Shown: positions 1 to 9,061 of the stretch, piece after piece
How positions within the stretch are numbered: the first letter of the stretch is position 1
Layout of the letters: the number at the start of each line of letters is the position of its first letter
Assembly (NCBI GenBank): GCA_029572955.1
Contig: JAKPQE010000139.1
Span: 1-64,000 of the forward strand
Direction of reading: 5' to 3'
From: Pseudomonadota bacterium
GTDB taxonomy: Bacteria; Pseudomonadota; Alphaproteobacteria; Rhizobiales; JAKPQE01
Length of the DNA: 64,000 nucleotides
The notes under the pieces: generated by a model
Seen by the model: the letters and a program-made list of their open reading frames with translations, nothing else
Database searches by the model: none
What the model was told of the DNA's origin: nothing
Translations under genes and position numbers: made by a program

Positions 1-120
1 TTTGTTTTGCCAGTGATCGGTCGAGGCGCCATCTTCAGGGCGTCGGACGGGACGAACCCGCCGGCCGGGACCAGAAAGAAAGGCTCCCGAACCCCACACC
101 GACCCACGGAGACCAGACCC

Positions 121-360
121 ATGAAGACCATCACCGCCATCGCCGCCGCCGGCATCGTCGCCCTGACCTCGACCGTCGCCTTCTCCGCGACGACCGTCGT
201 GCGCACCCCCGGCCCGACCGACACGGATACGATCATCTCCTTCTACGACGGCAAGGGCGGCAGCTCGGTGCACGTCAAGCAGATGAACGATGTCGGCAGC
301 TACTCGGGTTACGACGGCGTGACCGCCGCCGACTACCTCAAGGGCGACGCCAAGTTCTGA
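121..360 (+). CDS. Small exported protein of unknown function
   Basis: A 79-residue protein. Residues 1-22 form a typical Sec signal peptide: a Lys near the N-terminus, an Ala/Ile/Val-rich core and an AFSA cleavage region. The mature part (about 57 residues) is polar, with Asp, Gly, Ser and Tyr and no cysteine. The start was chosen at the ATG at 121 because GGAGA lies about 9 bases upstream and the signal peptide begins there, although the frame is open further 5'. No family is recognised. The next gene is also a small exported protein, so the two may be co-expressed envelope proteins; this is inference. Confidence 0.6.
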   Translation: MKTITAIAAAGIVALTSTVAFSATTVVRTPGPTDTDTIISFYDGKGGSSVHVKQMNDVGSYSGYDGVTAADYLKGDAKF

Positions 361-522
361 TCGCGTCTCGGCACCAGCCGAAACGCTCCGATCCCTTCCG
401 TGGGCATTGCGGCGAGCCGGTTCGCCGGCCGCCCGTGCCCGCGGGATGGAAAGGCCAACGAAACCGGCCGGCGGTCGAAAGACCCTCCCCGCCCCCGAAA
501 ACCGACAAGCCGGAGACGCCCG

Positions 523-750
523 ATGAAAAGCCATCGCACCCTCGTTTCGGCGGCCCTTCTCCTCCTTGCCGCCGCAACACCCGCCGCTGCCGGCAACGAT
601 GCCGGCACGATCGACCTTTCCGCCCTCAAGGCACGGATCGCCGCGGTCACGGCCGGCGATGTCGCCGAGACCGGCACCACCCTGCCGAAGGCCGAGCCGG
701 TCGCCACCGCGGCGCCCGCCGTGACCCGCGCGGTCCCGCACCAGTGCTGA
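523..750 (+). CDS. Small exported protein of unknown function
   Basis: A 75-residue protein whose first 23 residues are a clear signal peptide (MKSHR, then an Ala/Leu core ending in PAAAG). The mature part is Ala/Thr/Pro-rich and carries one Cys as its last residue. GGAGA at 512-516 sits about 6 bases before the ATG at 523 and decides this start. It follows another small exported protein by about 160 bases. No domain is recognised. The composition suggests a periplasmic, possibly disordered, peptide. Confidence 0.55.
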   Translation: MKSHRTLVSAALLLLAAATPAAAGNDAGTIDLSALKARIAAVTAGDVAETGTTLPKAEPVATAAPAVTRAVPHQC

Positions 751-813
751 TGCCGTAACGGCAACCCGTTGTTCCATCTCGACAAGTCGGCGGACGGCGG
801 CTAACTATCCGCC

Positions 814-1272
814 ATGACGACATTCCGCCACTTCGAGGACTTCCACGCCGGCGAGGTGATCGACCTCGGCAGGAAGACCGTCAGCCGCGCCGAGATCATC
901 GAATTCGCCTCCGAATTCGATGCCCAGCCGTTTCATCTCGACGAGGAAGCGGCCAGGAAGACGCTCCTTGGCGGCCTTGCCGCTTCGGGCTGGCACTCCT
1001 GCGCCATCTTCATGCGCCTGCTCGTCGACAATCTCCTTGCCCACAGCAGCTCGGAAGGCGCACCCGGCGTCGAGAAGCTGAAATGGCTGCGCCCGGTGCG
1101 TCCCGACGACACCTTGTCGCTCTCGGCCACCGTCACCGAGGTCAAGCCCTCGAGCTCGCGCCCGACCCGTGGCTCGGTGCACTTCGCCTTCACCCTGACG
1201 AACCAGCACGGCGAGCCGGTGATGACGCTCGGCAACTGGATCATGTTCGGCCGCAAGGGAGCAGCCGCATGA
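814..1272 (+). CDS. MaoC-like hot-dog dehydratase/hydratase
   Basis: A 152-residue single hot-dog protein of the MaoC family, which hydrates enoyl-CoA or dehydrates 3-hydroxyacyl-CoA. It has the family's FxVGxxxxxG-type opening (FHAGEVIDLG) and the active-site pattern D-x-Q-P-F-H at about residues 37-42, so Asp and His are kept. The downstream gene is a paralogue overlapping by 4 bases (ATGA), so the two are translationally coupled and may form a heterodimer. The acyl-CoA carboxylase gene pccB follows, which fits a role in acyl-CoA metabolism, but the substrate cannot be read from the sequence. Confidence 0.85.
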   Translation: MTTFRHFEDFHAGEVIDLGRKTVSRAEIIEFASEFDAQPFHLDEEAARKTLLGGLAASGWHSCAIFMRLLVDNLLAHSSSEGAPGVEKLKWLRPVRPDDTLSLSATVTEVKPSSSRPTRGSVHFAFTLTNQHGEPVMTLGNWIMFGRKGAAA

Positions 1273-1745
1273 CCCATTTCGAGGATTTCAAGGTCGGCGA
1301 CGTCACCGAACTCGGCAGCTACACCTTCAGCGCCGAGGAGATCGTCCGTTTCGCCTCGGCCTACGACCCGCAGCCCTTCCACCTCTCCGACGAGGGCGCG
1401 CGGGCAAGCCATTTCGGCCGCCTCTGCGCCTCCGGCTGGCACACCGCCGCCATCTGGATGAAGCTGATGGTCGCCTTCCAGAAGCGCCATGCCGCAAGGC
1501 TCATCGCCGAGGGGCTGCCGCTCGGCCGGCTCGGCCCCTCCCCCGGTTTCGACGACATGCGCTGGCTGAAGCCGGTCTATGCCGGCGACACGATCAGCTA
1601 CAGCGCCCGCGTCACCGGCCTTGCCGAAAGCCGCTCGCGGCCCGAATGGGGCCTGATGACGATGATCAACGAGGGCGTCAACCAGGACGGCGACGTCGTC
1701 TTCTCCTTCGTCGGCCACGTCTTCGTCGAGCGCCGGCCGGCCTGA
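1269..1745 (+). CDS. MaoC-like hot-dog dehydratase/hydratase (paralogue)
   Basis: A 158-residue MaoC-family protein starting at the ATG that overlaps the stop of the preceding paralogue. It shares the same plan: FKVGDVTELG opening, the catalytic D-x-Q-P-F-H motif near residue 38, and an SGWHTAAIWM helix that matches SGWHSCAIFM in its neighbour. The protein is complete for a single hot-dog domain. The tandem arrangement suggests duplication followed by coupling. The reaction is probably reversible hydration of an enoyl thioester. Two copies of an intergenic repeat follow it directly. Confidence 0.85.
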   Translation: MTHFEDFKVGDVTELGSYTFSAEEIVRFASAYDPQPFHLSDEGARASHFGRLCASGWHTAAIWMKLMVAFQKRHAARLIAEGLPLGRLGPSPGFDDMRWLKPVYAGDTISYSARVTGLAESRSRPEWGLMTMINEGVNQDGDVVFSFVGHVFVERRPA

Positions 1746-1751
1746 ACCAAT

Positions 1752-1868
1752 CCGCCCCGGCGCCCCCGAACCCGCAGGGTTCGCAAGGCCGAATGGCCGC
1801 CGGCCGGTCAGGCCGCCCCGTCGGAGCCGGTGAGCCGAGCGAACTCGGCGTGAGACAAAGAAACAACC
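1752..1868. repeat. Intergenic repeat, copy A (117-bp unit)
   Basis: First of two head-to-tail copies of a 117-base GC-rich unit in the gap between the MaoC pair and pccB. Copies A and B are nearly identical through the first 90 or so bases and diverge slightly before the shared ending GAGACAAAGAAACA. Both contain the self-complementary core GGCCGCCGGCCGG. The unit is non-coding as far as can be judged. A third, rearranged copy lies at about 5730-5872. Confidence 0.85.
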
Positions 1869-1985
1869 CCGCCCCGGCGCCCCCGAACCCGCAGGGTTCG
1901 CAAGGCCGAACGGCCGCCGGCCGGTCAGGCCGCCCCGTCGGAGCCGGTGAGCTGAGCGAGGCTGCCGCGTGAGACAAAGAAACAC
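1869..1985. repeat. Intergenic repeat, copy B (tandem with A)
   Basis: Second tandem copy of the 117-base unit. It differs from copy A at only a few positions, for example GAACGGCCG against GAATGGCCG, and in the segment GAGCTGAGCGAGGCTGCCGC. The two copies fill most of the 348-base gap before pccB, whose own leader occupies roughly 1990-2093. Confidence 0.85.
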
Positions 1986-2093
1986 CACCGGTAAAGCCGG
2001 TACCATCTTCGCCTTTCGAGCAGTTTGCCGTTACGGTTGGCCATGCTAAGGACGGTCACGGAAACGTCTTGGGAACCTCCTGGGGGCTGAAAG

Positions 2094-3626
<1,533 letters not shown>

Positions 3627-3839
3627 CGGGCTTCGGCCGGCCATTGCCGCGACTTTCACGACGCCCCGTGCCGAGCCCCGGCGCGGGGCGCTCGTTTGCC
3701 GCCGGCGCCGCGCACGGCAGTGTATTTCCATTAAGCCTGACAAATGTTCATGCTGCAGCGCAGTGCATTTCGCGCGCCGTAGCGCGTGCAGTTTCGAATT
3801 TTTCTGATATGCTAATAAACTATCCAGGTCTGGCCAAAG

Positions 3840-3920
3840 ATGTTCGGGGGGAATATCTTGGGCGCAAGGCGTCACGAAAAAAGGCGCCGTAACAAGAAGA
3901 TATTCGGGGGAAACGGATGA
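3840..3920 (+). CDS. Possible short leader peptide overlapping the next gene
   Basis: A 26-codon frame opens at the ATG at 3840 (or at a TTG at 3858 placed after GGGGGG) and ends in a TGA that overlaps the ATG of the following gene as ATGA. The peptide is strongly basic in its middle (RRHEKRRRNKK) and begins and ends with an FGGN sequence. This reflects a repeated DNA motif, AAGAT(G/A)TTCGGGGG, at about 3837 and 3896. It could be a coupled leader, or just a duplicated ribosome-binding region. Confidence is low. Confidence 0.22.
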   Translation: MFGGNILGARRHEKRRRNKKIFGGNG

Positions 3921-4513
3921 GCGACACCGCCAGTGGCAAGGTAGTGCCCGTATCTCTGGGAGCGGGCGGCGCGCATGCGGGCCGCGGCGTTCCCGGCGAT
4001 ACCGTGTCGATGCCGGTCGACTCCCTCGATCGCTTCGCCAATTCCTTCGAGCGCGCCGCCCGGCGCTGGGAGTTCATCGCCTATCCGGCGCTGTTCGTCC
4101 TCGTCGTGCTGCTCGCCTACGGCTTCTTCCTGATCTACAGCCTGACCAACGACATCAAACTGATCGCCGAGAAGTTCGACCCCGAGATGGGCATCCACAT
4201 GAACGAGATGGCGACCAGCGTCAAATCGCTCAACGAGTCGATCCTCGACATGAACGCCCAGATCAGGACCATGGCCGGCGACATCTCGCAGATGTCGAAG
4301 CACACGAATGCCATGCGGACCAACACCACCGACATGGCCGCAAAGATGGTTCACCTGGAACAGATGGACGCGATCAACAACGAGATGGTCGCGATGAATC
4401 AGAAGATGGGCTACATGACCCAGGACATGGGCCGCCTGCGCTACGACATGTCGGTGATGAACAATTCCGTGTCGCGGCCGATGTCGTTCATGAACTCCTT
4501 CATGCCCTGGTGA
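3917..4513 (+). CDS. Membrane-anchored coiled-coil protein, unknown function
   Basis: A 198-residue protein with a cytoplasmic N-terminus of about 53 residues, one strong transmembrane helix at about 54-75 (YPALFVLVVLLAYGFFLIYSL), and a long helical C-terminal part rich in Met, Asn and Asp. The C-terminal part shows heptad-like spacing, as in MNEMATSVKSLNESI, and probably forms a coiled coil outside the membrane. GGGGGAAACGG precedes the ATG. About 20 Met residues in the C-terminal 120 is unusual and could reflect metal binding or membrane packing; this is speculation. No named family is recognised. Confidence 0.7.
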   Translation: MSDTASGKVVPVSLGAGGAHAGRGVPGDTVSMPVDSLDRFANSFERAARRWEFIAYPALFVLVVLLAYGFFLIYSLTNDIKLIAEKFDPEMGIHMNEMATSVKSLNESILDMNAQIRTMAGDISQMSKHTNAMRTNTTDMAAKMVHLEQMDAINNEMVAMNQKMGYMTQDMGRLRYDMSVMNNSVSRPMSFMNSFMPW

Positions 4514-4644
4514 CCTTCCCGCCGCCGGCCGGGACCGGCGGCACGGCGTACACCCTCGGTCGGAATGGCATTTCCCGCTCGTCATGCTAAGAATCGGATT
4601 CGTCGAACATCGGGGTGCGACGATCGACGAACGCGGGCGACATC

Positions 4645-5667
4645 ATGGATATCGAAAAGCACATCCCGCCAACGCCGCCCATCGGCGAGTTGGTGGCCAG
4701 TCTCGTTGCGCAAGGGCGGATCACGGTCGATGACGCGCTGACGCTGCGCCGCGCGGTGTTCCGCGACGGCGGCATCGCCGAGGCCGAGGCCGAGCGCCTC
4801 TTCGCCCTCGACGAGGCGATCTCCGACAAGGCGCCGGAATGGACCGCCCTCTTCCTCGAGGCGCTGACCGACTATCTGGTGCGCCAGGCCGAGCCGCGCG
4901 GCTACGTCAGCGACGCCAACGCCGCCTGGCTCGTCGCCATGATCTCGCGTGACGGGCTCGTCAAGTCGGCGAGCGAGCTGGAGCTGCTGCTCCACGTCAT
5001 CGAAACCGCCTCGCGCAGCCCCGAGAGCCTCGAGCTCTTCGCCCTCGCCCAGGTCAAGGCCGCCGTCCTCCTCGGCAACGGCCCCCTCGCCGACGGCGGC
5101 ACGCTGACGCCCGGCGTCATCGGCCCCGACGAGGTCGCCCTCGTCCGCCGCGTCCTCTACGCCCATGGCGGCACCGAAGGGATCGGCATCAGCCGCGCCG
5201 AGGCCGACATGCTGTTCGACCTCAACGACGCCAGCAGCGAGGCCGAAAACTGCAACGAGTGGTCGGACCTCTTCGTCAAGGCGATCTCCAACCACCTGAT
5301 GACCGCCGCCGGCCTGCGCATGCCGAGCCGTGAGGACATCCTCGCCCGCGACGGCTGGCTCGACGACGAGCAGCATCTCGACATGTTCACGATGTTCGAC
5401 AGCGATCTCGTCCGCGACGCCCTCGTCGACAGCCTGCGCCGGCTGAAGTCGACCGTCTGCTGCAACAACAAGCCGGAGGGCGCCGACGACGACGCCGACG
5501 CCATGGTCGCGGCCCCGATCGACGACGACGAGGCCCGCTGGCTGATCGGCCGCATCCGCCACGACGGCGCGATGCACGACAACGAACTCGCCCTGCTGCT
5601 CTTCCTCAAGGAAGAGAACCCGGACATCAACCCGCTGTTCGAGCCGCTGTTCGAGGAAATCGACTGA
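4645..5667 (+). CDS. Two-repeat acidic helical protein, unknown function
   Basis: A 340-residue, strongly acidic, helix-rich soluble protein. It contains an internal duplication: DALTLRRAVFRDGGI..AEAERLFALDEAISD..EWTALFLEALTDYLV near residues 30-80, and EVALVRRVLYAHGG..SRAEADMLFDLNDASSE..EWSDLFVKAISNHLM near residues 165-215. The pattern recalls TerB-like helical modules, but no motif proves it. A GTG at 4615 would add ten residues. The ATG at 4645 is preferred because MDIEKHIPP begins the conserved-looking part; neither start has a strong ribosome site. It stands alone, followed by repeat copy C. Confidence 0.65.
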   Translation: MDIEKHIPPTPPIGELVASLVAQGRITVDDALTLRRAVFRDGGIAEAEAERLFALDEAISDKAPEWTALFLEALTDYLVRQAEPRGYVSDANAAWLVAMISRDGLVKSASELELLLHVIETASRSPESLELFALAQVKAAVLLGNGPLADGGTLTPGVIGPDEVALVRRVLYAHGGTEGIGISRAEADMLFDLNDASSEAENCNEWSDLFVKAISNHLMTAAGLRMPSREDILARDGWLDDEQHLDMFTMFDSDLVRDALVDSLRRLKSTVCCNNKPEGADDDADAMVAAPIDDDEARWLIGRIRHDGAMHDNELALLLFLKEENPDINPLFEPLFEEID

Positions 5668-5729
5668 CCGCGGCGATGGCGGCGCCTGGCGCCCCTGCCC
5701 CGCTCCGCGCGAGACAGCGGCGAGGCCGT

Positions 5730-5872
5730 AGCGCCGAGCCCCGAACCCGGAGGGGTCGCGGAGCGCGATCGGAACGCGGGTGTTCCCGCGTTCCGCAGAA
5801 AAAGCCGCGCCGGCCGGTCAGGCCGCCCCGTCGGAGCCGATGAGCGAAGCGAATTCGGCGCGAGACAGACGA
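5730..5872. repeat. Intergenic repeat, copy C (with inserted hairpin)
   Basis: Third copy of the repeat seen at 1752-1985. The right-hand 60 bases, from CCGGCCGGTCAGGCCGCCCC to GAGACAG, are nearly identical to copies A and B. The left part is diverged (CCGAACCCGGAGGGGTCGC) and contains an extra perfect 10-bp hairpin, GGAACGCGGG-TGTT-CCCGCGTTCC, at 5771-5794. It lies between two convergent genes and could also serve as a terminator region. Confidence 0.75.
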
Positions 5873-5879
5873 CTCACCC

Positions 5880-6437
5880 TCAGTCGCCCTCGAACTCGAC
5901 CAGCGTGTGAACGTCGACGCCCTTCCGGCGCAGCCGATCGGCGCCGCCGAGATCCGGCAGGTCGATGACGAAGGCCGCCGCGACGATCTCGCCGCCGGAC
6001 CGGCGAATGAGGTCGATCGCCGCCTCGGCCGTGCCGCCGGTCGCGATGAGATCGTCGATGAGCAGCACGCGGTCGCCCTCGACCAGCGCATCGGCATGCA
6101 TCTCGATCGTGTCGACGCCGTATTCGAGGCTGTATTCCTGACCGATCACCTTGTGCGGCAGCTTGCCCTTCTTGCGGATCGGCACGAAGCCGCGGCCGAG
6201 CTCGTGGGCGACGGCGCCGCCGAGGATGAAGCCGCGCGCCTCGATGCCGACGACGAGGTCGATCGGCGCACGCCGCGCAAGGAACGGCCAGATCAGCTCG
6301 TCGACCGCCGCCCGGAGGCCGACCGGATCGGCGATCAGCGTCGTCAGGTCACGAAACATCACGCCGGGCTTGGGATAGTCCGGAATGGTGCGGATCAGCT
6401 TCTTGAGATCGGCTCCGTTGCGCGCGCCTGATGCCAT
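5880..6437 (-). CDS. apt: Adenine phosphoribosyltransferase
   Basis: A 185-residue purine-salvage enzyme that converts adenine and PRPP to AMP. The type I phosphoribosyltransferase PRPP loop [15 protein letters not shown] is intact near residue 128, and the N-terminal [17 protein letters not shown] is a family hallmark. The start at 6437 (ATG) has GGGGGA about 10 bases upstream; a GTG two codons earlier is the alternative. It lies downstream of mtnP-tsaA on the same strand, separated by a small rightward gene. Adenine released by MtnP is the substrate here, so the pairing is metabolically sensible. Confidence 0.95.
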   Translation of the reverse strand: MASGARNGADLKKLIRTIPDYPKPGVMFRDLTTLIADPVGLRAAVDELIWPFLARRAPIDLVVGIEARGFILGGAVAHELGRGFVPIRKKGKLPHKVIGQEYSLEYGVDTIEMHADALVEGDRVLLIDDLIATGGTAEAAIDLIRRSGGEIVAAAFVIDLPDLGGADRLRRKGVDVHTLVEFEGD

Positions 6438-6572
6438 GATCACTCGGTCCCCCGTTTCAGATCAGTCCGTGGTCGCCGGCCACCGGCGGGCCGGCAGCGA
6501 CCGGTCGCGGCGTTCCCGACGCCGGTCCCGATCCTATAATCTGCGACGATCCCGGCAACAGGAGGCTCCGCC

Positions 6573-6761
6573 ATGCCCGAGCGCACCGTCGTCACCGACA
6601 TCGACATTCCCTTCGCCCGCCTCGTCGTCATCTTCGTCAAGCTCGGCCTTGCGGCCATTCCCGCCGCGATGATCGTCGGCGCCGTGTTCGCCCTCGTCAT
6701 GGCGCTCCTCGGTGCCTTCTTCGGCGGCACCTTCTTCGTCAGCCGCTGGGGCCACGTCTGA
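6573..6761 (+). CDS. Small membrane protein, unknown function
   Basis: A 62-residue protein preceded by a strong AGGAGG-like site (CAGGAGGCTCCGCC) ending 3-7 bases before the ATG. Residues about 15-55 are continuously hydrophobic with a helix break at AIPAAM, so it probably forms two short membrane helices or one long hairpin. It ends in SRWGHV. It reads against apt and tsaA, between them. The strong ribosome site and clean hydrophobic profile support a real gene. The function is unknown. Confidence 0.6.
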   Translation: MPERTVVTDIDIPFARLVVIFVKLGLAAIPAAMIVGAVFALVMALLGAFFGGTFFVSRWGHV

Positions 6762-6771
6762 GCGCCGGCGC

Positions 6772-7230
6772 CTACCAGTAGTCGGCCATGATCTCCTGCG
6801 CCCAGCCCGGCTCGCGGATCGTCCCGCGCGGCGCAAAGCCGCTCATATAGGGTTTCAGGTCGACCACCGGCGAGCCGTCGATCGCATCGAGCCAGCGCAC
6901 CCGCACGACGAGGCCCTCGACGGCGACGATCTCGCAGACCGAGACGCCGAGCCGGTTCGGCCGGCCCTTGCCGCGCTGGGCGAAGATGCCGACCTTCGGC
7001 CAGTCCTTGCGGCCGCGCGGGTGGCGCGCCGTGCTGGTGATCTCGTCGGCACCGACCTTGTGGAAGCTGTAGACGACGACGAGGTGGCTGAACGCCGCGA
7101 GCCCGGCCAGCGCCTCCGGTGCGAACCGCGTCGCATCGAGCCGGATTTCCGCCTCGACGCCGGCCCAGTGGTCGTCGATCGGCTCGGCCCGCCCGCCGAC
7201 CACTTCGCCGATGGGCTCGATCCCGATCAT
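6772..7230 (-). CDS. tsaA: tRNA N6-threonylcarbamoyladenosine methyltransferase (TsaA/TrmO family)
   Basis: A 152-residue TsaA-domain protein. Members of the family methylate N6 of t6A37 in tRNAs that read ACY codons, using S-adenosylmethionine. Diagnostic motifs are ARHPRGR, VGIFAQRGKGRPNRLG and LDAIDGSPVVDLKPY. It is shorter than E. coli TrmO, which carries an extra C-terminal part, but this length is common in alphaproteobacteria. It starts one base after the mtnP stop, so the two are co-transcribed. The methyltransferase role rests on family knowledge. Confidence 0.85.
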   Translation of the reverse strand: MIGIEPIGEVVGGRAEPIDDHWAGVEAEIRLDATRFAPEALAGLAAFSHLVVVYSFHKVGADEITSTARHPRGRKDWPKVGIFAQRGKGRPNRLGVSVCEIVAVEGLVVRVRWLDAIDGSPVVDLKPYMSGFAPRGTIREPGWAQEIMADYW

Positions 7231-7231
7231 C

Positions 7232-8110
7232 TCAGTGGGTCTTCAGCACCCGCCCGGCAACCGCGTCGAGCTTGGCCATGAGCTCGGGATCGCGCTTGTC
7301 GACGGCGGTGATGAGGGCGAAATCGAGCGCCGTGTCCGAGCCGATCGGACAGTCCTCGTGCTCGGCCGGGAAATCGCGGGCGAGGCGCCCGACGAGCGCC
7401 GCCGCATGCGCGGTGTTCTCGCGCAGGACCGCGAGGATCGACTGGATGTCGACCTCGCCGTGCTCGGGATGCCAGGAATCGTAGTCCGTCACCATCGCCA
7501 CGGTGGCGTAGGAGATCTCGGCCTCGCGGGCGAGCTTGGCCTCCGGCACGTTGGTCATGCCGATGACGTCGCAGTTCCAGGCCCGGTAGAGATGGCTCTC
7601 GGCGAGCGTCGAGAACTGCGGGCCTTCCATGGCGAGATAGGTGCCGCCGCGGCTGTAGCGGATCCGCTCGTCGCGCGCCGCCTGCTCGATGCGGTCGACG
7701 AGCCGCGGGCTCACCGGATAGGCCATCGAGACGTGGGCGACGCAGCCCTTGCCGAAGAAACTCGTCGGGCGCGCGACCGTGCGGTCGATGAACTGGTCGA
7801 CGAGCACGAAGGTGCCCGGCGACAGCTCCTCCTTGAGCGAGCCGCAGGCCGACACCGAGACGAGGTCGGTGACCCCGACCCGCTTCAGCGCGTCGATATT
7901 GGCGCGGTAGTTGATGTCGCTCGGCGAGTGGACGTGGCCGCGCCCGTGTCGCGGCAGGAACACCACCTTGAGATCGCCGACGCGGCCGATCCTGAGCGCG
8001 TCCGACGGCTTGCCCCAGGGGCTCGCCACCTCGACCCAGTCCGCATCCTCGAGCCCGGGCAGGTCATAGAGACCCGACCCGCCGATGATGCCGAGCACCG
8101 CCTTCGCCAT
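7232..8110 (-). CDS. mtnP: S-methyl-5'-thioadenosine phosphorylase
   Basis: A 292-residue phosphorylase that splits methylthioadenosine with phosphate into adenine and methylthioribose-1-phosphate. The start IIGGSGLYDLPG, the phosphate-binding FLPRHGRGHVHSP and the substrate motif MEGPQFSTLAESHLYR with GMTNVPEAKLAREAEI all identify the MtnP branch rather than purine nucleoside phosphorylase. It is first in an operon with tsaA, and apt (which uses the adenine product) lies just beyond. mtnA and a class II aldolase are encoded at 35.9-37.6 kb. Together these suggest a methylthioadenosine shunt. Confidence 0.95.
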   Translation of the reverse strand: MAKAVLGIIGGSGLYDLPGLEDADWVEVASPWGKPSDALRIGRVGDLKVVFLPRHGRGHVHSPSDINYRANIDALKRVGVTDLVSVSACGSLKEELSPGTFVLVDQFIDRTVARPTSFFGKGCVAHVSMAYPVSPRLVDRIEQAARDERIRYSRGGTYLAMEGPQFSTLAESHLYRAWNCDVIGMTNVPEAKLAREAEISYATVAMVTDYDSWHPEHGEVDIQSILAVLRENTAHAAALVGRLARDFPAEHEDCPIGSDTALDFALITAVDKRDPELMAKLDAVAGRVLKTH

Positions 8111-8133
8111 GAGCTGTCGCCTCCCCTGAAATG

Positions 8134-8160
8134 AAAAAGGGCTCCCGAGGAGCCCTTTTC
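8134..8160 (-). terminator. Rho-independent terminator of petABC
   Basis: GGGCTCC-CGA-GGAGCCC flanked by A5 on the left and T4 on the right. Read on the minus strand it gives a 7-bp GC stem, extended by A-T pairs, followed by five T. It lies 20 bases past the petC stop and before mtnP, so it separates the two leftward operons. Confidence 0.9.
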
Positions 8161-8179
8161 CGATTTGCCCGACCTTGCG

Positions 8180-9037
8180 TCAATGGTCGACGGACGACCA
8201 CACCCGACGCTTGGCCAGATAGACCAGCGCGCCGAGGACGATGAGGTAGAGGATCACGGCGGTGCCGGTCCGCTTGCGCGTGTTGAGAGACGGCTCGGCC
8301 GCCCACATCATGAACGCCGCGACGTCCCGCGAGTAGTTGTCGAGGGTCGGCTCGGTGCCGTCGGCATATTCGATCATGCCGTCGTCGATCGGCTTGACCA
8401 TGGCGATCGCCGGGCCGCCGACGAAGACCTCGTTGTAGAACAGGCCGTCGGGGATCTCGATGCCGTGCGGCGGCTCGTCATGATAGCCGTGCAGCAGGGC
8501 GTAGATGTAGTCCGGGCCGTTCTCCTGGTAGGTCGTGAAGATGTCGAACACGAACCAGGGGAAGCCGCGCTCCGGCGCCCGGGCCTTGGCCAGCAGCGAG
8601 AAGTCCGGCGGAACCGCGCCGTTGTTGGCGACCTTGGCCGACTCGTCGTTCGGGAACGGGCTCGGCCAGCGGTCCGACAGCTTGGCCGGACGGTCGAACA
8701 TCTCGCCGTCGGCGTTCGGACCGTCGACCACCGAATACTCGGCGGCGATGGCCTTGGCCTCGTCCTCGGTGAATTCCGGCCCGCCCGGCTGGGCGAGATT
8801 GCGGAACGCCACGTACTTCATGCCGTGGCAGGCCGCGCAGATCTCCTTGAAGACCTGGAAGCCGCGCCGCAGCTGCGCCTTGTCGTACTGGCCGAACGGC
8901 CCGGCGAAGCTCCACGACTGCTTGGCCGGCGAATGACCGCCACCGGACGCGAGCGCGACGTTGCTCGTGCCGAGCACCAGGGTGATGCCGGCGATCGCCA
9001 GGGCACCGCCGAGGACAGAGAGAATGCGATTTTTCAT
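8180..9037 (-). CDS. petC: Cytochrome c1 of the bc1 complex
   Basis: A 285-residue haem c subunit of ubiquinol-cytochrome c reductase. It passes electrons from the Rieske centre to cytochrome c on the periplasmic side. It has an N-terminal signal peptide (about 1-31, ending ALASG), the haem-binding CAACH near residue 69, and a C-terminal anchor helix (VILYLIVLGALVYLAKRRVW). In some relatives cytochrome b and c1 are one fused gene (fbcH); here they are separate. It is the last gene of the petA-petB-petC operon, followed by a strong terminator. Confidence 0.95.
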   Translation of the reverse strand: MKNRILSVLGGALAIAGITLVLGTSNVALASGGGHSPAKQSWSFAGPFGQYDKAQLRRGFQVFKEICAACHGMKYVAFRNLAQPGGPEFTEDEAKAIAAEYSVVDGPNADGEMFDRPAKLSDRWPSPFPNDESAKVANNGAVPPDFSLLAKARAPERGFPWFVFDIFTTYQENGPDYIYALLHGYHDEPPHGIEIPDGLFYNEVFVGGPAIAMVKPIDDGMIEYADGTEPTLDNYSRDVAAFMMWAAEPSLNTRKRTGTAVILYLIVLGALVYLAKRRVWSSVDH

Positions 9038-9061
9038 TGCCTTAACTCCCGTCTCGCCCGA

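Noticed and set aside
1678-2006. Reading frames through the intergenic repeats (GGLTGRR-type peptides repeated)
   Set aside because: The peptides repeat because the DNA repeats; there is no start context, and copy C breaks the frame.
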